In this document: piece by piece, positions 26,398-35,685 of the stretch
Position numbering within the stretch: the first letter of the stretch is position 1
How the letters are laid out: every line of letters starts with the position of its first letter
Assembly: GCA_028284065.1 (NCBI GenBank)
Contig: JANQSJ010000007.1
Location: 310,001 to 374,000, forward strand
Length of the DNA stretch: 64,000 nucleotides
Source: Parvularculaceae bacterium
Lineage (GTDB): Bacteria > Pseudomonadota > Alphaproteobacteria > Caulobacterales > Parvularculaceae
Direction: 5' to 3'
Notes under the pieces: model-generated
Told to the model about the DNA's origin: nothing
The model's database searches: none
Seen by the model: only the letters and a program-made list of their open reading frames with translations
Translations under genes and position numbers: made by a program

Positions 26398-27273
26398 TTA
26401 ATAGATCTTTTCATCAAGAATTTGGTTGAGATAGCGCCCATAGCCGCTCTTCTCCAGCGGTTCGGCCAGCGCGCGAACCTCATCGGCGGTGATATAGCCC
26501 ATGCGGTAGGCGACTTCCTCAACGCAGCCAATCTTCAGACCCTGACGTTCCTCGACCGTCTGCACGAATTGCGCCGCCTGCAGGAGCGAGGCGTACGTGC
26601 CGGTGTCGAGCCAGGCGTAGCCCCGCCCGAGAAGCTTCACATTCAGCGACCCGTCATCGAGATACATCTGGTTGAGGCTGGTGATTTCCAGCTCTCCGCG
26701 TGCGGATGGCTTCACTTCTCTCGCTCGCGCGCAGACCGTCTCATCGTAGAAATAAAGCCCGGTCACCGCGTAATTGGACTTCGGCTTTTCCGGCTTTTCT
26801 TCAATGCTCACGGCGCGCCAGTCCGCGTCAAAAGCGACCACGCCGTAGCGTTCCGGGTCGAGGACATGGCTGCCAAAGACGACGGCGCCGTCCTGAAGCG
26901 CGGCCGCCTCGGTCAGCAGCTCGCCAAGACCGTGGCCGTAAAAGATGTTGTCGCCAAGCACGAGCGCCGCCTTGTCGCCAGCGACAAAGTCCTCGCCGAT
27001 GATGAAGGCCTGTGCGAGGCCTTCAGGCTTTGGCTGAACCGCGTAGGAAATTGAGACGCCCCACGCCGCGCCGTCGCCGAGCAGGCGCTCGAAAATGTCG
27101 CGATCTTCCGGCGTCGTGATGACGAGCACGTCCCTGACGCCCGCCAGCATGAGCGTCGACAGCGGATAGTAGATCATCGGCTTGTCGTAGACCGGCAGAA
27201 GCTGTTTGCAGGCCGCCCGCGTAATCGGATAGAGCCGCGTACCCGAACCGCCGGCCAGAATGATCCCCTTCAC
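26398..27273 (-). CDS. rfbA: Glucose-1-phosphate thymidylyltransferase
   Basis: A 291-residue nucleotidyltransferase starting at GTG 27273 (GTGAAGGGG). The signature [14 protein letters not shown] is at residues 3-16, followed by [33 protein letters not shown] carries the metal-binding Asp, and VVAFDADW and [19 protein letters not shown] are also present. It forms dTDP-glucose, the first step of dTDP-rhamnose synthesis. It is separated from rfbB by 27 bp and from rfbC by 12 bp on the same strand. Confidence 0.97.
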   Translation of the reverse strand: MKGIILAGGSGTRLYPITRAACKQLLPVYDKPMIYYPLSTLMLAGVRDVLVITTPEDRDIFERLLGDGAAWGVSISYAVQPKPEGLAQAFIIGEDFVAGDKAALVLGDNIFYGHGLGELLTEAAALQDGAVVFGSHVLDPERYGVVAFDADWRAVSIEEKPEKPKSNYAVTGLYFYDETVCARAREVKPSARGELEITSLNQMYLDDGSLNVKLLGRGYAWLDTGTYASLLQAAQFVQTVEERQGLKIGCVEEVAYRMGYITADEVRALAEPLEKSGYGRYLNQILDEKIY

Positions 27274-27300
27274 GACTCTCTCCCCGTTTGACGAACGCCG

Positions 27301-28356
27301 TCAGGCGCTTCTGGCGGCCACGCCCAGCCGGTCCGCCTTGAAGCCGCGGGCGCGGATCGCTTCCCACCACCAGCGGTTCTGCAGGTACCAGTCGACGGTC
27401 CTCTCAAGTCCCGTCTCCACATCGGTCGCAGGGCGCCATCCCAATTCGGTCTCGATCTTGGCGGCGTCAATGGCGTAGCGGAAATCATGCCCCGGCCGGT
27501 CGGTGACGAATTCAATCAGGGCGTCGTGAGGCTTCTTTTCCGCCGCGCGGGCGTCCATGAGCGTGCAAATCGTTTGTACAAGGTCGATATTACGGCGCTC
27601 GTTTCGCCCGCCAATATTATATGTCTCGCCGAGGCGGCCCTTTTCGATCACCGTCAACAACGCATCGGCGTGATCGTCGACATAAAGCCAGTCGCGAACG
27701 TTTTCGCCCCTGCCGTAAACCGGGATCGGCTTTCCCTCCAGCGCCTTCAGGACGACGACGGGAATCAGTTTTTCCGGAAACTGATAGGGGCCGTAATTGT
27801 TGGAACAGTTGGTGACGACAATGGGCAGGCCGTAGGTTTCCCCCCAGGCGCGCACCAGGTGGTCTGAAGAGGCTTTCGACGCCGAATACGGAGAATTCGG
27901 CTGATAGGCCGTGCATTCGGTGAAAAGGCCGTCCGCGCCGAGGGTGCCGTAAACCTCGTCGGTCGAGACGTGGTGAAAACGGAAACGATCCTTGCGCGCG
28001 CCGTCGAGCGCCTCAAAGTAACGCCGCGCCTCTTTCAGCAGCGTAAAGGTCCCGACAATATTCGTTTCGATGAACGCATCCGGGCCGTCGATCGAGCGGT
28101 CGACATGGGATTCCGCGGCGAGATGCATGACAGCGTCAGGCTGATGGGCCGCGAACGCGGCGGCGACCGCGTCCCGGTCGCAGATGTCGGCCTCGACAAA
28201 CGCGTAGCCCGGGCGATCGGCGTGCGATTTCAGATTGTCGAGATTGGCGGCATAGGTGAGTTTGTCGAAGTTGACGATATCGACGCCCCGGTCGAGGCCT
28301 AGTCGGATAACCGCCGATCCAATAAACCCCGCCCCGCCTGTGACAAGAATTTTCAT
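27301..28356 (-). CDS. rfbB: dTDP-glucose 4,6-dehydratase
   Basis: A 351-residue extended SDR with [13 protein letters not shown] at residues 7-19, [26 protein letters not shown], catalytic [12 protein letters not shown] (YxxxK) and [14 protein letters not shown]. All are hallmark blocks of RmlB. It converts dTDP-glucose to dTDP-4-keto-6-deoxyglucose. It is the first gene of the minus-strand operon, divergent from a glycosyltransferase gene across a 131-bp promoter region. No rfbD follows in the operon. Confidence 0.97.
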   Translation of the reverse strand: MKILVTGGAGFIGSAVIRLGLDRGVDIVNFDKLTYAANLDNLKSHADRPGYAFVEADICDRDAVAAAFAAHQPDAVMHLAAESHVDRSIDGPDAFIETNIVGTFTLLKEARRYFEALDGARKDRFRFHHVSTDEVYGTLGADGLFTECTAYQPNSPYSASKASSDHLVRAWGETYGLPIVVTNCSNNYGPYQFPEKLIPVVVLKALEGKPIPVYGRGENVRDWLYVDDHADALLTVIEKGRLGETYNIGGRNERRNIDLVQTICTLMDARAAEKKPHDALIEFVTDRPGHDFRYAIDAAKIETELGWRPATDVETGLERTVDWYLQNRWWWEAIRARGFKADRLGVAARSA

Positions 28357-28487
28357 ACCGTTCCGCGCCCTGCCCGCCTGCCCGCAGCGGTTTTCTTATC
28401 GGGCCGTTGCTTTCTGTTTTGCGGCGGAAAGTCAAGGCCCGCCGGCGTTACACCTTCCAACGTTGCAAGCCCGCCGATTCGGTCGCC

Positions 28488-29696
28488 ATGACGCTCACAT
28501 TTTTTGAAAAATTTCTCTGGCGCGCACGCGGCGCGCTTTTCGCCGCCCCGCTTGGAACGTCAGCGCCGGTCGCCGGGCCGCTGGTCTATGCCGGGCTATT
28601 CTCCTCGCCAAGCGGCGTTGGGCGGGCGGCGCGGGACTTCGCCGATGGTTTTGAGGCGGAGGGGATCGATGTCGCGCGATTTGACCTCACGCCCGTTTTC
28701 GACCCGGGTCGCGGGCCTGAATTGACAATGGACGCGGCGCGGGCCGCGCTGAAGGCGCCGCAAGGCACGCTGCTTGCGCACGTCAATGCGCCGGAGCTGG
28801 ACCGGGCGCTCCTCGCCATGCGGTTTTTTCGCCGGCCCGGCTGGCGGGTCATCGGCTACTGGGTCTGGGAGACGACCGCAGCGCCGCCTTCTTGGCGGGC
28901 GCCCGCTCGGCGCCTCACCGAGCTATGGACCTGCAGCGCGTTTTCGGCCGAAGCGCTCGTCGCGGCCGCGCCGCGGGACATGGCCGTGCGCATAGTTCCG
29001 CACCTCGTCCGCCCGCCGGCGACGGTCGCATCCGACCGGCCCGGATTCGGCCTCAAGCCTGATGATTTCGCCTGCCTGACGCTCGCCGATGCGCGCTCTT
29101 CATTCCATCGCAAGAATGTCGAGGGCGCCGTCAGGGCCTTTCGCGACGCCTTCGCCGACGAGCCGCGCGCCCGCCTGATGATCAAGGCGCGCAACCGTGC
29201 GGACGACCCGGCGTCATTCGCTTCGGTGGAAGCGGCCGCACGCGCCGATCCGCGCATCAGGCTGCTTGAAGAGACCCTCAGCGAAGAGCGCCAATGGGCT
29301 CTCCTGGCGAGCTGCGACGTCTTTCTGTCGCTCCACCGCGCCGAAGGGTTCGGCCTGCCGATCGCGGAGGCGATGGCGCTGGGCCGGGTCGCGGTCGCGA
29401 CCGGGTGGTCGGGCAATCTTGAATTCATGACACCCGACAACAGCATGCTTGTCGGTTACCGCCAGACAAAGGTTCTCGATCCCGCCGGCCGCTATGCCGA
29501 GGACCCGGCCTCCCATTGGGCCGAACCGAAACATGACGAGGCCGTCGCCGCGCTGCGCGCGCTCTTCGCCTCGCCCGACCGTCGGCGGGCCCTAGGGGAC
29601 GCCGCGCGCGCCGACATGCGCCGCTTCGCCGGCGGGGAGACAGCTTCAGAGGCGCTTCATGCCGCGCCTTCGACGCTTGCGGCCTTCTCGAGCTGA
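28488..29696 (+). CDS. Glycosyltransferase, GT-B fold (GT1/GT4-like)
   Basis: A 402-residue transferase. I chose ATG 28488 (MTLTFFEKFLW) over an in-frame TTG at 28407 that would run into the rfbB promoter region. The N-terminal part has VYAGLFSSPSGVGRAARDF. The donor half has FHRKNVEGAVRAF, CDVFLSLHRAEGFGLPIAEAMALG (EX7E-like) and TGWSGNLEFM, typical of GT4 enzymes with an SxHRxEGFG pattern. The stop lies 40 bp inside the 3' end of the convergent ABC transporter ATPase gene, so the two 3' ends overlap. Confidence 0.87.
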   Translation: MTLTFFEKFLWRARGALFAAPLGTSAPVAGPLVYAGLFSSPSGVGRAARDFADGFEAEGIDVARFDLTPVFDPGRGPELTMDAARAALKAPQGTLLAHVNAPELDRALLAMRFFRRPGWRVIGYWVWETTAAPPSWRAPARRLTELWTCSAFSAEALVAAAPRDMAVRIVPHLVRPPATVASDRPGFGLKPDDFACLTLADARSSFHRKNVEGAVRAFRDAFADEPRARLMIKARNRADDPASFASVEAAARADPRIRLLEETLSEERQWALLASCDVFLSLHRAEGFGLPIAEAMALGRVAVATGWSGNLEFMTPDNSMLVGYRQTKVLDPAGRYAEDPASHWAEPKHDEAVAALRALFASPDRRRALGDAARADMRRFAGGETASEALHAAPSTLAAFSS

Positions 29697-30424
29697 TAGC
29701 GGTCGTAGAGATCCTCCACATCGCCGAATTCGCGAATGCGGCCGTCATCCATCCAGATCGCGCGATTGCAGTTGTCTATCAGCAATTGCCGGCTATGCGA
29801 GGCCAGAACGAGAATCCCCGCCTTGCGCACAAAGGACTGCATCCGCTGGGTCGCCTTGGCGCGGAACGCCGCGTCGCCGGCGCTAAGCCATTCGTCCAGC
29901 AAGAGGATCTCCGGCTCAAAGGCCGTGGCGATGGCGAAGTTGAGCCGCATGCGCATGCCGGCCGAATAGGTCTCGATCGGCATGTCGAGGAATTTCCCAA
30001 GTTCGCAAAAATCCGCGATATCCTGACGACGCGCTTCGATTTCATTGCGCGGATAGCCGCCGGCGAGCCCACGCAGCGTGATGTTGCGATGGCCGGTCGC
30101 CTCCATCTGCATGCCGAGATTGATGTTGATGAGGCTTGTGCATCGACCCTCGATCACGACCTCGCCGCTATCGGGCGGCAGGATGCCTGCGAGAATCTGG
30201 AGAAGCGTCGTCTTGCCGGCCCCATTGGAGCCGATCACCGCGAGACGGTCGCCGCCGCTGAGGTCAAAGGAGATGGACTCGAGCGCGCGCACGCCAAGAA
30301 TGCGGCCGCCTTCGCCCATGATCAGGCGGGAGTCCGCCATTTCCGTATCGGTAAGGCCACTCGATTGCGCTCGCGAATAAAGCGGGAAAACCAGCGATAC
30401 GCCGTTTACAGACAGCCTGGCCAC
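29657..30424 (-). CDS. Polysaccharide ABC exporter, ATP-binding protein (Wzt/KpsT type)
   Basis: A 255-residue ATPase starting at GTG 30424. Walker A GSNGAGKTT is at 65-73, the ABC signature reads YSAGM (153-157), Walker B ILLLDE is near 172-177, and H-loop ASH follows. The closest pattern is the O-antigen or capsule exporter ATPase group (NLGMQMEATGHRNI, LLLDEWLSAGDAAF). It ends soon after the ABC core, so it lacks the C-terminal carbohydrate-binding domain of long Wzt proteins. It powers export of an undecaprenyl- or lipid-linked polysaccharide across the inner membrane with the permease encoded 7 bp upstream. Confidence 0.93.
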   Translation of the reverse strand: MARLSVNGVSLVFPLYSRAQSSGLTDTEMADSRLIMGEGGRILGVRALESISFDLSGGDRLAVIGSNGAGKTTLLQILAGILPPDSGEVVIEGRCTSLININLGMQMEATGHRNITLRGLAGGYPRNEIEARRQDIADFCELGKFLDMPIETYSAGMRMRLNFAIATAFEPEILLLDEWLSAGDAAFRAKATQRMQSFVRKAGILVLASHSRQLLIDNCNRAIWMDDGRIREFGDVEDLYDRYQLEKAASVEGAA

Positions 30425-30431
30425 GGGGCGA

Positions 30432-31283
30432 CTACACCCAGAACGGCAGGCGGCGGCGCATCACGCTGGCCGCGGCGCAGGCAAGGACCCAGCCGAAAAT
30501 CGTCCAGCCGATCACGATCGGCCAGCTCACCGGGCTCGGCTCAGTGTTCAAAAGCGGCGCGCGAAAGATCGACAGAAAATGCGTAAGCGGATTGATGTCG
30601 GCGAACCGTTTGACGAGCCCTGCGCGCTCTTCATAGACCCAAAGGATCGGCGTCGTAAAAAACAGAACGCGCGTCAGCGCCGAAACGAGATGAGAGATAT
30701 CCCGCCAGCGCGCCGCCAGCAGACCGAAGAACAACTGGATCCATACCGCGTTGAGCAGAAAAATCGCTAGCGCCGGAATGGCCATCAATGCCGTCCAGGT
30801 CGGCCGCCAGCCCAGCGCGACCATGATGACCAGCGATGACGCCAACTGGACGGCGAAGGGAAAAAGCGAGCGGGCAATGCTCTTGTAGATGTAGATAGAG
30901 TACGGCATGGACGTGCTCTTTATCCAGCTCGCCGACGATCGGAAAACATCGCAGCCGTCTACGAAATTGCCGATAATGAATGTGAAAACCGCGAACCCCA
31001 CCGCCACATAGATGGTGAAACCGGCCATCCCCGCCGTCGAAAAGCCGCCGAAGAAGATTGATATCGCCCCGACAAAGATCAGATGGGAAATCATGATCCA
31101 GGCAAGGCCCAGCGTGCTGCGGCGATAGCGGTTCTGGATTTCGTCCCAGGCGAAGGCGCGCCAGACCGGGCCCATCGCGAGCCCATCGCGCAGATCAACA
31201 AGAACGGCGAGAGGGCCGCTGGCCGAACGCGCAGAGAAAACCTGCTCCCGCGGCGGAGCTTCGACGGTGGCGGTAAGGGTCAT
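30432..31283 (-). CDS. Polysaccharide ABC exporter, permease (Wzm/KpsM type)
   Basis: A 283-residue ABC-2 type membrane protein with a cytoplasmic N-terminus carrying the family segment AFAWDEIQNRYRRSTLGLAWI at about 43-63. Six hydrophobic segments follow, including HLIFVGAISIFFGGFS and FFTTPILWVYEER. This is the classic arrangement of Wzm/KpsM polysaccharide export permeases. It is the first gene of a two-gene operon with the ATPase. The upstream 31284-31529 gap (246 bp) contains only GC-rich non-coding sequence, and the neighbour on that side lies on the same strand. Confidence 0.93.
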   Translation of the reverse strand: MTLTATVEAPPREQVFSARSASGPLAVLVDLRDGLAMGPVWRAFAWDEIQNRYRRSTLGLAWIMISHLIFVGAISIFFGGFSTAGMAGFTIYVAVGFAVFTFIIGNFVDGCDVFRSSASWIKSTSMPYSIYIYKSIARSLFPFAVQLASSLVIMVALGWRPTWTALMAIPALAIFLLNAVWIQLFFGLLAARWRDISHLVSALTRVLFFTTPILWVYEERAGLVKRFADINPLTHFLSIFRAPLLNTEPSPVSWPIVIGWTIFGWVLACAAASVMRRRLPFWV

Positions 31284-31529
31284 GAACGGCGTTCTATTGG
31301 CAACTTGGACCGCTGTTTATAGCGCCGCGCGCGCCAGCGCAAAACGCCGGGCGCAGGAGGCCGCTCAAGGCCTCGTCTGGTCTCGGGTCTGGTCTAAAGG
31401 CGGGAAACTGATTTGTCCGTAAGGCGGTCACGCGCCCTGATTCCTTGTTTCCAGTTCCGCCCAACCGTCTCACCGCAGCCTGCGCCAGCGGGCCTTGCGG
31501 CAGGGGACGGCCGATCGGCGCCCGCCAAT

Positions 31530-32267
31530 TCAGCGCTTTAGGCTGACGACCACCTCGATAAACTCGGCGCGGATGCCGGCCCCGATGTCGTCGATCTGCA
31601 CGACGATGCTAGGCGTTCCGGCGTGCTTCAGAATGAAAGCCCCGATATCATAGCCCCAGTTCATCGTCACCAGCGAGCCCTCAGGATCGACGGGATTGCC
31701 GTGATATTCCGGCTCGAAATGATGGATGATCTCGCCTGACGCGGACCGCGCGGCGCGGCGTTCGCTCGCGCGCGTCTTGTTGACCAAAGGCGCAGTGAAA
31801 ATGTGCGCCCCGCCCGGCCGCAGCACGCGAGCGATCTCTCGAAAGGCGGCGGCAGGATCGAAAACGTGCTCCATCACGTCCTGGGTGATAAACAGATCGA
31901 AAGACCCATCCGCGAAGGTCAGGCTTTCCAGATTCTCGCAGCGTTCGCCGCGGTCCGGGTGAAGCTCGCCGGGCGGGACGCCTTCAAAAAAATGCGAGTA
32001 GGAAAAGCCGGCGCATTCCCGTGACATCCTCATGGACACTCCCCGCCCGCCGGGAGACGATTCGTGGACGGCGAGTTCTGCGAAATGCGGGTAGAAATCC
32101 TTGATGACGCGCATTAGAGCGCGCTCGCGCGGGATCGAACCGCAGTTTGAACATAAAAGATGATCGCGCAACCAATTCGTCTGCGACGAGAACTCCACCG
32201 CATTCTCGCAAATCGGACAGACGCCCTCGGCGACAAAATACGGTTCGGCCATGCGCTCAGCTTTCAT
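31530..32267 (-). CDS. SAM-dependent methyltransferase with N-terminal zinc-ribbon
   Basis: About 245 residues from ATG 32267 (MKAERMAEPYF); an alternative ATG lies at 32252. The N-terminus has two CxxC knuckles (CPIC and CSNC) about 22 residues apart, a zinc-ribbon seen in a group of glycan-locus methyltransferases. The class I methyltransferase region shows DLFITQDVMEHVFDPAAAFREIARVLRPGGAHIF, motifs around the SAM pocket. The usual GxGxG motif I is weak here (RGVSMRMSRECAGFSYS), so activity could be altered. It is probably glycan-directed, next to the exporter genes and divergent from the pyruvyltransferase gene. Confidence 0.8.
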   Translation of the reverse strand: MKAERMAEPYFVAEGVCPICENAVEFSSQTNWLRDHLLCSNCGSIPRERALMRVIKDFYPHFAELAVHESSPGGRGVSMRMSRECAGFSYSHFFEGVPPGELHPDRGERCENLESLTFADGSFDLFITQDVMEHVFDPAAAFREIARVLRPGGAHIFTAPLVNKTRASERRAARSASGEIIHHFEPEYHGNPVDPEGSLVTMNWGYDIGAFILKHAGTPSIVVQIDDIGAGIRAEFIEVVVSLKR

Positions 32268-32460
32268 CAACGCCAAGGCGGTTTTCTGCTATGGTGCGGC
32301 GTGGATCGCAATATCGGCCGCGGAGCGGCTTCGCCAACGCCTTTTTGGCGCGCCCGTCGTTTTGGCTTGCCAAGGCGCATGATCCTGCTAAGGCGGCCCG
32401 GCCAGAGAAACATGCAAAGCGCGTGCGACTGCGCCGACCATGATCGGGGAGCGAACGGCG

Positions 32461-33609
32461 ATGCCGCGCTATGCATTCGTATCGATCGCGCACGGCCATT
32501 CGCCGGCGGACTTCAAGACCTTTCAACACCTGTATGGAGCGGTCGGACAGAACACGGGCAATCTTCTGTTCACCAACGCGGTGTGGCGCCAGATCGCCGG
32601 CGACAAGGAACGAATAGGCTTTACGTTTGATCCGGAAAGGGTGAACGAACGCTTCGACGCAGTTATCATCCCGGCAGCGAACTGGGTGAACCCCGGCGTC
32701 GATTTCGCGCACATCGCGGACCTTCTGGAAAAACTCACCATACCGATTGTCGTCATCGGACTCGGCGCGCAGAGCCCCGATCATCAGTTGGCGATCGATC
32801 TGCCCGAGGGCACGCTGCGCTTTCTGAAGGCCGTATTCGATCGCGCCGAAAGCGTCTCGGTGCGCGGCGCATTCACGCACGACGTCCTTAAGAAGCTGGG
32901 GTTCCACAATGTACGCGTGACGGGATGTCCGTCGCTTTATTGCGACTTCAGATCCTTCGAACCGCCGAAGACGAGGGAATTCGAACTTGATCGCTGCCTT
33001 CTGAACGCCACGCGATTTTCAGCCGGCCATGCCCCCTTCGCGCGTGATCGGTCGGTCAACCGAAGTATTTTTCGCTTCGCCTATGAAAGGGGCCTCGACA
33101 TCCTCTACCAGTCGGAGAAGGAGGAATTGGCCCTTCTATTCGGTTTCCCCGAACCGGAGCTATTCGATGACCGGACCAAGTCACTGATGACGCAGATCTA
33201 CGCTGCCGAAAGCTGGGACGCCGTCGCCGCCTATGTTCAAAAGCACGGACGCGCCTTCCTCGATGTAAACGCATGGAGCGACGCGATGACCGACTACCGC
33301 TTCGTATGCGGCACGCGCTTGCACGGGACAATCATGGCGCTGAACAGCGGCGTTCCGGCGATGCTACTCTGGCACGATAGCAGAACGCGCGAGATGGCGG
33401 AATTCGCAAAAATTCCGTCGATGGACGCGACCCGCCTTGACATTTCAGAAGGCGGCCTGCGCGCCGCCTATGAGGGTCTTGACCTCGACCATTACTACCG
33501 CCGGCGAAGGGAGGCTCATTCTGTATACAACTCTTTTCTAGAAGCGAACCGTTTAGAATACAATTCAGAAAGCCATATCAACACTCCCGACGAAACCGCT
33601 GCTGGTTGA
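32461..33609 (+). CDS. Polysaccharide pyruvyl transferase family protein
   Basis: A 382-residue protein. I chose ATG 32461 because GGGGAG lies 9 nt upstream; an in-frame ATG at 32440 is possible. Family (PF04230) features include GNLLFTNAVWRQI, IGLGAQSPDH, SVRGAFTHDVLKKLGF, VTGCPSLYCDF and TRLHGTIMALNSGVPAMLL. Such enzymes add pyruvate ketals from PEP to sugars, giving an acidic, often surface-anchoring modification. It stands alone on the plus strand between two methyltransferase-rich stretches. Codon use becomes AT-richer toward its 3' end, where the anomalous segment begins. Confidence 0.85.
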   Translation: MPRYAFVSIAHGHSPADFKTFQHLYGAVGQNTGNLLFTNAVWRQIAGDKERIGFTFDPERVNERFDAVIIPAANWVNPGVDFAHIADLLEKLTIPIVVIGLGAQSPDHQLAIDLPEGTLRFLKAVFDRAESVSVRGAFTHDVLKKLGFHNVRVTGCPSLYCDFRSFEPPKTREFELDRCLLNATRFSAGHAPFARDRSVNRSIFRFAYERGLDILYQSEKEELALLFGFPEPELFDDRTKSLMTQIYAAESWDAVAAYVQKHGRAFLDVNAWSDAMTDYRFVCGTRLHGTIMALNSGVPAMLLWHDSRTREMAEFAKIPSMDATRLDISEGGLRAAYEGLDLDHYYRRRREAHSVYNSFLEANRLEYNSESHINTPDETAAG

Positions 33610-33837
33610 CACTTGCCTCGATCTGACCGGGGCCGGGCGCGATCGATTCATTGCAACGAACATATGCGGCCAAGTGTACTGCCCATTGTCGATCGCTCAA
33701 TGCGACGCTGATCGGTAGCCATGTAGGCTTTTCTGAAATAGACATTACGCTTAAAAGAACTGGCGGTCGGCCCCAAAAGGCCTATACCTAAACGACCGTG
33801 TTCTCGGAAACCACCTTGATATCAGCTGACTAAGGCA

Positions 33838-34680
33838 ATGAAACAAACGGCAATTCAACACGCAGAGAAAATCCAAAAAGATGGATATACTTTGCTGAAA
33901 ACGCAGTTTTCAGCTCAAGACGCATATGCCGCGATCCAGGAATACCACGCGTTCACCGATGGCTTGCCAAACGAGGTCAAAGAGCGGCATCGAAAGCCAG
34001 ACGGCTTCCTTGCTCGTCTTTCGAATTTTCACAGCGTTTCTGACGCGCTTCAACGGATCTACATCGGATCAGAGCTGTACTACAACGTCGCTCGTTTGTT
34101 TTTCGGCTGCCGGCCGCCAGCGATAAGCACGAGTCTCTTCTTCGCAAACGGCACCGAGCAACCAATCCACCGAGACTCGCCCGCGTTTTGCACACTCCCC
34201 GAGGGAGAATTCCTAGGCTGCTGGTTCGCTCTTGAAGAAGCAACAGAGGAGAACGGCGCGCTTGTGGTAGTCCGGGGCGGCCATCTTCTTACTGAGGATG
34301 AGTTCAAGGCCCGACGCGAAATTAGGGAGAGAATTGGCGGGGTAGAAGATGGCGGCCAGAATCGACTGTGGAGTGAGTATCAAAACTTTGTCCAAGAGAC
34401 TATCGCGCGAAGAGGCCTAGAAGCTAAATCCATTGAAGCGGAAGTTGGCGATGTGATCATATGGCATGGGCATTTGCCCCACGGCGGAGGTAGAATTAAG
34501 GACACATCCAAGAGCCGGTATAGCTGCGTTTTTCACGTTACGCCGGTTGGGAATCCTGTGTTTGATCACAAATCATTTTGGTACCCGGATGAGGGTTACT
34601 CCGCTCGTTCTCAAGATTTTTGTGAGATTGGGAGTTCTGGACAATTCATGAGACGGTCTCAGCCAGCCTTCCCATCATGA
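33838..34680 (+). CDS. Phytanoyl-CoA dioxygenase family protein (AT-rich, likely acquired)
   Basis: A 280-residue Fe(II)/2OG oxygenase with H111 and D113 (QPIHRDSP), distal H214 (GHLPHGGG) and 2OG-binding R226 (SKSRYS). The sequence VRGGHLLTEDEFKARREIRERIGG is typical of PhyH proteins found in glycan loci. AAGG precedes the ATG. The gene uses many A/T-ending codons (AAA, GAA, ATT, TTT), in clear contrast to its surroundings, which suggests recent transfer together with the following methyltransferase. It may hydroxylate a sugar or lipid component; the substrate is unknown. The 228-bp upstream gap is AT-rich and probably carries its promoter. Confidence 0.87.
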   Translation: MKQTAIQHAEKIQKDGYTLLKTQFSAQDAYAAIQEYHAFTDGLPNEVKERHRKPDGFLARLSNFHSVSDALQRIYIGSELYYNVARLFFGCRPPAISTSLFFANGTEQPIHRDSPAFCTLPEGEFLGCWFALEEATEENGALVVVRGGHLLTEDEFKARREIRERIGGVEDGGQNRLWSEYQNFVQETIARRGLEAKSIEAEVGDVIIWHGHLPHGGGRIKDTSKSRYSCVFHVTPVGNPVFDHKSFWYPDEGYSARSQDFCEIGSSGQFMRRSQPAFPS

Positions 34681-34728
34681 CGGCCAGATCGGAGCTGAGT
34701 ATCATCACCACTCCAGTATCCAAAACAG

Positions 34729-35649
34729 TTATTCGATACTTTTAATCGCGATTGCGTGCAGGCCGGAGCATTCGATGTCTTCGGCTGGAAGCCATGCGAA
34801 TTGACGCGTCAGATCTTTCCATGCGAGCTTATTTTCGAATTTTCTTTTTTGTACAAATAGTAAATCGAATCCTTGCTCTACAATCATTTTCAAGTGTTGG
34901 CTGGCAGGCAATCTATTAATTGAAAAAGCTTGGCCTTCGGTAATCGAAGCCCATTCGATATCGTCAAGCAACCAGTGACCATTCCATAGTTTTTCGCCAT
35001 TCCAAGGTTTAAGGTATCCATGGCTTCGAAGGTCAATCGAATGCGACATCATTCCGCCGCTCCGCAATAGCGACCAGAAGGACGAATAGAGGTCCTCGAG
35101 TTCATCCACGTGCTCAAGCGTCGCGGTGCTAATGATCAAGTCGGACGACCCGAAGTACCCTTTGATCTGTTCTTTATACGGCGCATGATAAGCAATCTGT
35201 TCGCTTTGGTCGCCCTTTGCTAGCGTCTCAACATTCTTTTTTATGTCTTCATAGAAGTCATCGCTCATAGTGTCGACCAGAACACTCTCTGGTATGATAT
35301 CTCTTGGGAACTCAAAAGCTATTTGCCCATTGTCATTTAGCGCAGGTCCGCGTTCAGCATAGAGAGCTCGAATTCCGTCCAAAATCTTCGACTGCGATTT
35401 GAGATCAACGTGCCGTAACAGGTCGAAACCCTGATATTGCTTCGCGCCGGCAAATAAAGCGCAAAAGCAAATCGCCAGGCTAGTTCCAGTTCCGAACTCA
35501 GTAAAGGTTCTCACCGGCCAGGTTAAGCCTACCTGATGCGCTTTTCTTAGGTGAGTAAGAAACTGAAAATAGGCGCGCCTGGCGTCGAGCGGCAACACAG
35601 GGCCGGCAGACCAATTGTGGGCGTTTACTGCTGAGTCATCTGTCGCCAT
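34729..35649 (-). CDS. Class I SAM-dependent methyltransferase (AT-rich)
   Basis: A 306-residue protein. ATG 35649 has GGAG 9 nt upstream; a TTG five codons earlier overlaps that site. The methyltransferase pattern is FTEFGTGTSLAICFCAL at about residues 50-66 (motif I), then QYQGFDLLRHVD, and DLIISTATLEHVDELEDLYSSFWSLLRSGGMMSHSIDL (motifs IV-V). It belongs with sugar or O-methyltransferases of polysaccharide clusters. Codons are AT-rich like the convergent PhyH gene 48 bp away. It lies 36 bp downstream of the 1226-residue transferase gene on the same strand, so the two are probably co-transcribed. Confidence 0.82.
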   Translation of the reverse strand: MATDDSAVNAHNWSAGPVLPLDARRAYFQFLTHLRKAHQVGLTWPVRTFTEFGTGTSLAICFCALFAGAKQYQGFDLLRHVDLKSQSKILDGIRALYAERGPALNDNGQIAFEFPRDIIPESVLVDTMSDDFYEDIKKNVETLAKGDQSEQIAYHAPYKEQIKGYFGSSDLIISTATLEHVDELEDLYSSFWSLLRSGGMMSHSIDLRSHGYLKPWNGEKLWNGHWLLDDIEWASITEGQAFSINRLPASQHLKMIVEQGFDLLFVQKRKFENKLAWKDLTRQFAWLPAEDIECSGLHAIAIKSIE

Positions 35650-35685
35650 GTTCCGACGCTCCAAGATCGCGAAATGGGCTCATGC

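Noticed and set aside
26056..27054. Long plus-strand frame opposite rfbC and rfbA
   Set aside because: Shadow of the minus-strand rfb genes; composition not protein-like.
33610..35649. Mobile element carrying the AT-rich genes
   Set aside because: No transposase, integrase, terminal inverted repeats or target duplications could be found around the segment.
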